Shown one piece after another: positions 55,801 to 64,000 of a stretch of DNA of 64,000 nucleotides; position 1 is the first letter of the stretch, and each line of letters starts with the position of its first letter. The position numbers and the translations under genes were made by a program. Location of the stretch: contig CM119270.1 of the NCBI GenBank assembly GCA_051294375.1, positions 19,223,572-19,287,571 on the forward strand. Direction: 5' to 3'. The stretch is from Paraspadella gotoi. Lineage: Eukaryota > Chaetognatha. The notes under the pieces are model-generated. The model ran no database searches and was not told where the DNA came from. It saw nothing but the letters and a program-made list of their open reading frames with translations.

Positions 55801-56543
55801 TCGTCGTCGGGTCGTGTGTCGTGTGTTGTTTGTTGTCCCCGGGCTGCGGAGGTGTGTATGCACAAAGTGTAAAAGTGCAAACGGCAGCGCACAAGTCGGA
55901 CGTGTGTGTAGTGATGAGTGTGTCAGCGCGTATTCGAAGCCGTAATGTGTGTGTGGACCGAAAACAGAGAAGAGAAACCAGCGTGTGCTGTTGTGGGGTC
56001 AGTGTGTGAGCGCGGAGGAAGGTGTGTGTGTTTCAAAAAAAGTGTGTTTGTGGGGGTCAGTGTGTTGAGAGGTGTTGTGTGTTGTTCAGTTTGAGATGAA
56101 GTGTGTGCGGTGTGTAGCAGAAAACGCGTGTGTGTGTAGTGTCAAGAGTAGTCAGTAAGTGCAAGCGCGTAGTAGGTAGTAAGTGTCGTGTCGTAATACA
56201 ACAGTGTACAAAGAACAAAGAATAACAACGTGTACGTCATGTAATGTAGTAGTCGTCAAAAGTGTGTACAAATCGTCAAAAGTTGTGTGTAAGTGTTGTG
56301 TCGTGGCAACAAGTGACGGCCATAAAAAGTGTTGTGTGTGTGTGTGTCGTTGTAGTGTGGTAGTTGTCGTCGGGCTCCCGCGTGTATAAGTGTGTAGTTC
56401 AGTTAGAGTCGTCGTGTCAGTGTCAAGTGCAGTTGGGGTCGTCGTGGTCCCTCGTTATTCGTCGTGTATGTCCGTCCCCCCGCCCCCAAATGTACCCTCC
56501 CCCCCCCCGTAATCAAGTGTCGTGTTCGTCGTCCTGTTGTGTT
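52888..56543. other. Distorted duplicate of 56618-59315: G inserted before T residues
   Basis: Aligned to 56618-59315, A, C and G stretches agree but most T residues are preceded by an extra G (TT becomes GTGT, CT becomes CGT). Anchors: GTGCAACGCG, TACGACCATGCATACGAA, CACGAAAAAAAGGAAAA, CCCCGGGCTGCGGAG, TACAAAGAACAAAGAA, all in the same order. Length 3.65 kb against 2.70 kb; the ratio of about 1.35 is what one extra base per T would give in a sequence with about 35 percent T. All GT- and CGT-rich ORFs here are artefacts. Confidence 0.85.
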
Positions 56544-56617
56544 NNNNNNNNNNNNNNNNNNNNNNNNNGAGAGAGAGAGAGTGGAACCAATTTTCGAGGC
56601 GAGGTGGATATGGACTC

Positions 56618-59315
56618 ATCTCTTTAGGAAGAGTCATACGGCCAAGTGTGCAACGCGCGCGTCCGAAACGCAACTCGCCCCTCCTACTTTTTTCTCTCTT
56701 TCTCCTCCTCCTCCTCCTCCTCCTCCTCCTTCCTCCTCCTCCTTCTACTTCCTCCTCTTCCCCAAAGATCTTCCTTCTCTCACTTCCTCTTCCTCTTCTT
56801 TTCCGTTCGTCCACTCCGATGATTTCCACCTTCCATTTCTTTTTCCTTTTTTTTCTTTTTTTCTTTTCTCCTTTTATCATTTCTTTTCTCTTTTCAACCC
56901 TTTGTTTATTATTCAATTAATAAACATTTTGTAAAAAGATAAACTTTCTTCTTTGTATCCACTTCTTAAAGATTCTTCTTCTATTTCTCATTTCTCCTTC
57001 CTTTTCTTATTCATATCTTTTTCTTCTCCTACTAACTTCCACTTCCTTCTCCATCCACCGTAATCGTCTTTTTTCTTCCGCCTCTTCCTCCTCTTCCTCC
57101 TCCTCCTTCTCCTCCTCCTCCTCCTCCTCCCCACACACACAAAACAATTCCTCCTCCTTCCATAGAATCTTCTCTTTTCACGAAATGAAAGGAAAAAATC
57201 GTTTTATTCTCCTTTCTTTTCCATTTTTCCCATTTTTTTCCCATTTTTTACATTTTTCTGTCCTTTTTTTCCCTTTTTCGCTTTCGCTTCCATTTTTTTT
57301 CACTTCCTTTTCTTCCGCTATTCGAGTCTGCGAGATTTTTTTCTTTCACGTCTCTTCAATTTCACCTTCAATTTTTTTTTCTTTTTTCACGGTGAATATT
57401 TTTTTTCTCTTCCTTTTCACGTTTTCATGGATTCAAATTCCCTGTTTTCAAAAAAAAAGAACCAATTTAAAAGAAAATCCTTCGTCGTAAATATCGGATA
57501 TAACGAATTTTTTTGTTCGTTTTAACGGACATGCTGAACGGATTTAGCGGATTTTGTGAATTCGTTTGTTTGATCTGGAGTCAAGAATTTTCCCAACCAC
57601 GGATTTTCTATTGAATGCGATCACGACTACCACCGTCAATACGACCATGCATACGAATCTGCTTACGACTATGCCAGCGACCATGCGAACTACCATCTTA
57701 GCGACCATGTCTACGACTCTGACTACCATGCTTGCGACCAGGCCGGAGAACTTATCTTCTACCGTCACTACGACCATGCTTCCGAATATGTTTTCGAGCA
57801 TGTTAGCTTCCATGCCTCACTACGACCATGCCAGCGAGGCATCGAGGCAACGAAGCTCCCTTATCCGATTTCCAAATCGGCGAAACCAAGAGACAACATT
57901 TTAACCTCACGAAAAAAAGGAAAATTTTCTTTTTTCTCATCATCGGATTTTGTTCCGTTAAGAGGAAGGGTCATTCAGCTTCTCTATTCGTAAAATTTTT
58001 TGATTTTTAGGCATTATTTTCCAAACGCGCCCATTTCAGCTTAAATTCAGAATGAAATATGTTTAAAGAATGGGTAAGAGATATAACTGAGGACGTGGGT
58101 TAAAAGTAAGGTTAGGGAATTGGGTTAGAGATATGGTTAAGGATCAGGGTGAGGAACAGAAATTGGGGACTTTCGTAAAATAGTGCCGAATCTTTTTTCT
58201 CTCTCCTTTTATTTTTTTCCTTCCTTTGAGATGTCAGTCAATTTTCTTTTTCGTCTCGAAATTTGGGTCAAAAAAATTTGAAGGAGAAAAAAAATCTTCG
58301 TTTTTTTGGGTTCGATTTAGTTTTGGAAGAAAATCAAAACTTAACTCGCTCCTCGATTGTTTCGTCCCCGATTTCACTGTTCATATTTTCCAAATTGTTT
58401 TCGTTAGAATTTGTCATCACGAAATCATTTTTCAACGTCTTTCACAAAATTACGTTTGTCGAAAAATCGGCGCGAAGTGAAAATTTTTATTTTAAATATT
58501 TATTGGGACCGAGTATGAATATTTTTTTAAATTTTTACCCTGCAATCTCTCTCTGACTAATTCATCTTTTTTTCTGTAGTAAAATCTGCTACAATACATC
58601 CGATCAATCGTGACACTTATACAACATCCACACCTAGGTTTTTGTACGTATATGTTCTGGTTGACAAACTGGCCTGTGGTGTCAGTTGAACTACGCGGTC
58701 TGAGCAACTCCTAATCTCGTTATAAATTCATGTGTTTAAAAGTCTTGACAAACTCGCGTCTGCCTCTCTCGGTCTTTCCTTTTTTTTTCCCCCGGGCTGC
58801 GGAGTTTATAGCTAATATAGACAATGCAACGAGGACATCGGCTTTTATGGATTTCAGCTTCGAAGCCTAATTTTGGGACCGAAAACGAGAGAGAACCAGC
58901 TTTTTTTGGGTCATTTGAGGGAGGGGAAGGGTTTTTTTCTAAAAAAAATTTTTGGTGGGTCATTTTGAGAGGGTTTTTTTTTTTCAGGAGAATTGTGCGT
59001 TGTAGCAGAAACGGTTTGTTCAAGATATCATAATGCAAGGTATATCGTGATATAATTCTTTCCTAACAACATTACAAAGAACAAAGAAAACAACTTACTC
59101 ATCTAATTTATTCCAAAAATTTAAACACAAAAATTTTTAATTTTTCTGGCAAAAATGACGAAAATGTTGTTTTTTTTTCTTATTGTATTCTCGGGTCCGT
59201 TAAATTATTAGATCTCTGTCATTCAATGCATTTGGTCTCTGTCCTCGTTTATTCTCTTATTCCTCCCCCCCCAAGATTACCCCCCCCCCTCCCTTACATC
59301 TTTCCCTTTTTTCTT
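56618..59315. other. Normal version of the duplicated block; no gene recognised
   Basis: Pyrimidine-rich (TCC)n and TTTTC tracts, a TTTACGACCATG-type minisatellite at 57614-57840, degenerate GGGTTAG-like DNA near 58060-58150 and long T-runs. ORFs are low-complexity. Preceded by a 25-N gap (56544-56568) within a GA tract. Confidence 0.6.
57614..57840 (+). repeat. ACGACCATGC-type minisatellite
   Basis: Degenerate 12-15-bp units of the form ACGAC(C/T)ATGC recur about 14 times. A frame through it (57566-57904) encodes Thr/Met-rich residues such as TTMPATMRTTILATM, with no other support for translation. Confidence 0.65.
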
Positions 59316-61264
59316 CGCCTCTTTCACTAGAGAAACGTATCTTGTGTGTTTTTATGGTCGTCATCCCTATCTTAATGCCACCTCGGTTTCAGGCGTAGAC
59401 GAAACTATATCAATTCCCTAGTGAAGTAGCTCTCCTCCTCGCTTCGTTTTGAATAAGTCGAGATATCTCCAATGCTAAGCACAGATCCCGACGCTATTAT
59501 AATACTTCACCTTTTTATAAGAACACATCTTTCAGGGCAACTGTGATCTAGGTACTTCGTCTCCACCCCAGAGAGTAGATTCGAGAGGATACACATTTAT
59601 ATTCAAGATTCAGAAATCGAATTATGTATATTCAATTATTAAATATAATGATGTCGTCCGTCCGTCAGAGTACTTGTACGATCGATTCCGTGTAACGTCA
59701 TCCACCTTTTACAAAGACACCATAATACAACTCTGTGAATGGGATAGGGATAGTAATTAAATGAATTATGAGGGTGAGTGGGAGATAGGAGAGATGAGTG
59801 TGGATTGAGAAGGAGCATGATATGAAGTAGTCAGAGGAGAATCGATCCGAGTGAGGAGAGTGTAGAATGGAAAGAAAGAGAAAAAAAATATAATGACCTA
59901 TTTGTGAGAGGGCAACAGCAAGAGAGTAGGCAGACATAGAAGTGAGTGTGGAGCTCATTGAGGCTTCGGGAATTAACATGAGTATAATGGAGTAGAGAGT
60001 AGTGTATTGAAAACAGAATCAAGTTTTCGATGGTAATAGGTATTTGAGTCCGAATGAAGGATTATAATAAAACAATCAAAAAGCAATCTCTGTGTTTAAC
60101 AAGATATAATATGCTTCTTTTACACTTTTTATAAATAGTATCTGCAGATGATATTAAAAAATCAGGAGGATAGATAAATACAGAAGTATAATAACCATGA
60201 GATAAATAAAGAGTAGAATGACGAATAAAGTGATAAATGATAGAAGGAGGAGCAGAGATCAGAATCGCAGTCCACCCGGTCCCATCTTAGCAAAAGCTCA
60301 AATGGAAACCGTATGAATGAGCCAAGGGGAGAATTAAGAGGGGTAGAGGCCGAAACGTAGTAAAGGAGCGGATAGAGATAATTCTCCGTGATCGTGAATT
60401 CCTGTGTTGAGTGGAATATTCATAGTTAACACCGAGAACAACTGAAATCAATTTATAAAACTCTTACTTATATTTATCAATCAATATCTCTCAGAATATA
60501 TGTGGCACTAGATGAGTGAATTTGGAGTGAGAGTGTGGTAGCAGACGTTACACAGCAGAGAGAAATAGAGATATTCAGTAGAACACGTTACAGTGATGAG
60601 AGGATTAGAGATGGTTTTTCACTTGAATTCTTTTATTAAATACTTTTAAACGCATGATAGATTGAGATAGAAATTTTGTGAGCCGGTACGAAAGTGAGTG
60701 GAAGGAAGCTGATATTATCAGTTTTGGAGGGGGGGGGGGCGGCGGAGATGCAAGTTTGTACAAAAAATTGCAGTTGAAATGAGCAAGTTTTATCAAAAGC
60801 ATAAGGATCGTCGCCTATTGCTAATATAAAGAGAGAGATGATGACGAGAGAGAAAGAGAGAGTGAGAAGAGAGAGAGAGTGTGAGAGAGAGAGAGAGAGA
60901 GACATAATAAAAATCTTAAAAGACTCAAGATGCGAGGCAGAGCCCACGTACAAGAGAGAGAGATGAAATAAACCGGGAAAAAACGAAATGAAATCAATGC
61001 GAATAACGAATTGTTGATAGATTATAGTAATTTGATTGAGGTAATACTAATTGATTGCATGAAGAAGTAATTTTATTGATGTATAGGAAGTTCTGTTATT
61101 GATTCGATGATATTCCAATTATTGATGCGTATGATAGTCATTCACTGCCTTGTGATGATAGTCCATTCAGTGATGTGCGATGAAATTGCCATTCATTGAT
61201 TCAGATTGTCATTCATTGATGGCGAATGTATAGTCAATAAAAGCAACAAATGCGTGTATGAAGT

Positions 61265-61304
<40 letters not shown>

Positions 61305-61919
61305 AGAACCCAGAGAGAGAGACAGCAGAGAGAAAGCAGAAAGGGGAAGAGAATAAATCCTACGAAAATCTCGGATGAAAATATGGGATTTTTGTTTTTG
61401 GATATACAGTTGTCGTGAATATAATCGGCAATTATTTTGAGATGTATCATTCATGTAAATTTTTAAAACATCGATTCACTCAGCTAAAAGATGCGGGGAT
61501 CAGATAAAGGTGGCCAGTCTAGCAATATCACACTACAGAGTATTAGTATCAGAGAGACAAGAGAGAGAGGAAAAAGGAGAGAAGGGAGAGAGAGGACAGA
61601 AGGCCACGGACGCCTAGAGAGAGAAGAGAAGAAGAGGAGAGGCACGAGATGAGAGGAGAGGAGTAGAAGAGAGGGGAGAGAGAGGAGAGAGAGGAGAGCT
61701 CTAACAGCCAGAGTAATACACTACGTGATATCACGAAAACCTTTAGAATAAACCTCGATCCCCAATCACAAAGGCAGTACTTATGCGCCGCACGTAGCGT
61801 GAAGCTTCCATTCTCAATAACCCAATAGGATCCCGGGTTCGCGCCCTGTTCGCGCATCGTTTTTATACATTAGTGAATACCCATAAAATATATCTAAAAA
61901 ATTTTAGTTGATAAAAATC

Positions 61920-61951
<32 letters not shown>

Positions 61952-63230
61952 AGAGAAAAGAAGCTGGACAGACGCTGCAGAGCCGGAACTGTTTTAGAGA
62001 AGCATGACGGAGAAAAAGAGAGAGAGGAGAGAGAGCGACATATAATTTAAAAGTTTTGTTTTGTAAATAAAACATAACAAATCAAATATTGATATGAAAC
62101 ATGAGAAATTTTAAAACAGATCTTGATGATTAGAACCATATATGAATAATTACAACTCCCTATGAGAATATACATTTTCTTTCAGAAGCCATGATTGCAA
62201 AAAGCGAGCGAGGACAGCTTCCGAAAAAAATCTAGACAGACGGGCTTATGCCGCCTGCTCGATAATAGAGGATATTTGTTTTTTGATAAAATGTAAACAA
62301 ACATTTAACTAACTGTCCTGACCTGCAATTTTAAGGACATCGGATGATGTAAAGCTGAATAATAAATTATAATTATCTATTAATTAATTAATTATACTAT
62401 TTAATACATTAACTTAATCTATTATTATTAATTATCAATTAATATTAATTATCGTAGGCAGATCCGACATTGTTGCGCTCAAACCTTGTTTCTTTTTTTG
62501 TTTCTTATCTTTTTTTCTCCTCTTGTTTTTTTTTCCATCTCTCTGTTCTCTCTTTTGTTTTCCTTTCCTTCATTTGCATTTATAAAAAAAAATCCTCTTC
62601 TCCGTTTCTTACCCTAATTATCATATTATAATATTTTTTATCTTTCTTATTCATTTCCTTTTTTTTTCATTCCCGTTTTTTTCTTATCTGTTGCTCTTTT
62701 CATTTTTTTTTCTTTTCCCACGTGAATTACGTGATCAATGTTGTTTTTAAAAGTTCCTCTGTTTTTAAACGTTTCTGTTAATTAGAATGTTTTTTGTTCC
62801 AAAGTCAAGAAAGTTTAAATAAAATGAATTGATACAAAATCAGAAAAAGCTAAGTTTTTGTCACTAAAGTTTGTTATCCTAATCAAAATAATACAAGAAA
62901 ATATCTATAAAAAAACCAAGAAACATAACTAATGTAAAAGTAAGACATTAAAAACAGAAACAAAGAAAGTGAAAAAAAAACAAAAAAAACAAAACAAAAT
63001 CACATTAACCAGGACGAAACGAACGAAAGAAGAAATGAGGTCAAAAAGGAAATCGCGGTTAATTGATTCCGATATCGAATTAGGATTTTGACCGCGAGGG
63101 GGAATTAACGATCGTGAGGACGTCACGTGATCTTGACGTCATCATAATTAGTCAATGTTGCATACGAATTAGTCAATATCTAAAATTATTAAAATCATTA
63201 GTAAATTATTTAGATTATGTAGTCAACCGA
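59316..63230. other. Gene-poor right flank with GA tracts
   Basis: I see no supportable gene. Contents include GA-rich DNA at 60840-60905, 61268-61325, 61558-61700 and 61920-62040, and a loose GATTCATTGATG-type repeat at 61030-61230. From 62350 to 62460 it is TTAATTAA-rich. Short ORFs follow the GA tracts. Confidence 0.55.
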
Positions 63231-63291
63231 GTGTGAACTTTATGTGTGCAAAGAAGTATTTGTCTCTCTCGCTCCATTTCTGTCGTTTGTT

Positions 63292-63295
63292 TTTT

Positions 63296-63388
<93 letters not shown>
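63292..63388. repeat. (CTTT)n microsatellite
   Basis: About 24 uninterrupted CTTT units followed by (CT)n. Confidence 0.95.
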
Positions 63389-63390
<2 letters not shown>

Positions 63391-63524
63391 CTCTCTCTCT
63401 CTCTGTCACGTGACCCGGTCGGTTGGGAGCCTTTAATTCGGGGGCAAATTGACTTTTTCCTCGGATCTCAACTCCTGACTTCGTCGCCTTTTCGGATCCA
63501 GACCCAATTTTAACGCCTCTTTTC

Positions 63525-63790
63525 ATTATCCCTTTTTGGAAAGGGATCCATTTTGGATGGGGGATTCATTATCCCTTTTTGGAAAAGGATCCATTTTTGG
63601 AAGGAGATTCATCTTCCATTTTGGAAGGGGGATTCATTATCCATTTTGAAAAAAGGATTCGTTTTCCCTTTTAAAAAGGATTCATAATCTCTTTTTGATG
63701 GGGATCTATTTTTGGAAAGAGATCCATTTTTGGAAAGAGATCCATTTTTGGAAAGAGATCCATTTTGGGAAAGAGATCCATTTTGGGATT
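63525..63790. repeat. Degenerate GGATCCATTTTTGGAAAG minisatellite
   Basis: Units of about 20-38 bp contain GGA(T/A)CCATTTTTGGAAAG or GGGGATTCATTATCC. The last four units (63705-63785) are nearly identical 20-mers. No ORF of note. Confidence 0.75.
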
Positions 63791-64000
63791 AGGATTAATT
63801 ATCTCCTCTTGTAAAATAAGTTTCCATTTTAGGCAGGATGAGAGTAAATATATTTTTTACTGGAGAACTTGGGTATTTGATTATCCGATATTCATTTGTC
63901 TGTGTCAGTCTCTCATATATCCCATCCAAAGTAATTTTTTTAATAATTGATATCAACGGAGGAACTGGATTGACAAGCTGCTTGTCTCGTTTGACTTTTC

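Noticed and set aside
52912-56389. Many ORFs rich in Val, Cys, Arg or Thr/His
   Set aside because: They lie in the G-before-T distorted copy of 56618-59315 and cannot be trusted as sequence.
61800-61862. tRNA-like GGGTTCGCGCCC segment
   Set aside because: No D-arm or cloverleaf can be built from the upstream sequence.
1-64000. CRISPR array or bacterial operon features
   Set aside because: The tandem repeats lack unique spacers and genes have spliceosomal introns; nothing prokaryotic is visible.

Overview
The window is metazoan nuclear DNA, not bacterial. It is AT-rich, full of (GA)n/(CT)n and (CTTT)n microsatellites, and its genes have short GT-AG introns of about 60-150 nt. Penelope-type hammerhead-like motifs, foldback MITEs and degenerate CCCTAA-like tracts add to a marine-invertebrate picture. 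A crustacean is my best guess, not a proof. The assembly is noisy: there are eleven N gaps, several neighbouring near-duplicate blocks that differ by scattered 1-bp indels, and many frameshifts at A-runs. Most genes therefore appear broken, and it is often unclear whether a break is biological.

Region 1 (about 2.7-35 kb) is the interesting part. It holds a set of small, mostly intron-bearing genes that look like a virus-like or self-synthesising mobile element without recognisable standard hallmarks. They are: (i) a three-member family of signal-peptide, Ser/Thr-rich (mucin-like), single-pass membrane proteins; (ii) RING-type zinc-finger genes placed divergently beside two of these; (iii) at least four small proteins with a PC4/p15-like ssDNA-binding coactivator pattern; (iv) a six-exon gene, in three damaged copies, whose middle resembles the N-terminal region of Polinton/Maverick protein-primed DNA polymerase B but which has no polymerase or exonuclease core; (v) a coiled-coil gene, a helical gene, a small N-terminally anchored membrane protein and a few unrecognised ORFs. 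About 27.8 kb of this (6.15-33.98 kb) is bounded by long inverted repeats. Their outer parts are arrays of a 21-bp unit combining a perfect CRE (TGACGTCA) with an ETS-like CCGGAAGT site, and their inner parts carry long perfect palindromes. Related genes also lie outside the inverted repeats, so these may be element ends or inverted duplications within a larger cluster.

Region 2 (35-47 kb) holds an intact orphan ORF at its left edge, two clear MITEs (one with a 10-bp target-site duplication), long GA/CT and GAAA tracts, a 2.63-kb direct tandem duplication and a CCAAT-box cluster. I see no convincing gene there beyond 35.1 kb.

Region 3 (47-64 kb) is low-complexity, repeat-rich DNA. Its standout is 52.9-56.5 kb, which is the 56.6-59.3 kb sequence again but with a G inserted before most T residues. 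This is almost certainly a sequencing or assembly artefact and makes every ORF in that stretch meaningless.

If the genes of Region 1 belong together, the inferred logic is CRE/ETS-driven expression from the inverted repeats, PC4-like ssDNA-binding proteins plus a pPolB-N-like protein in nucleic-acid handling, RING proteins as ubiquitin ligases, and mucin-like membrane proteins at the surface. That functional reading is inference from family resemblance and gene order only.
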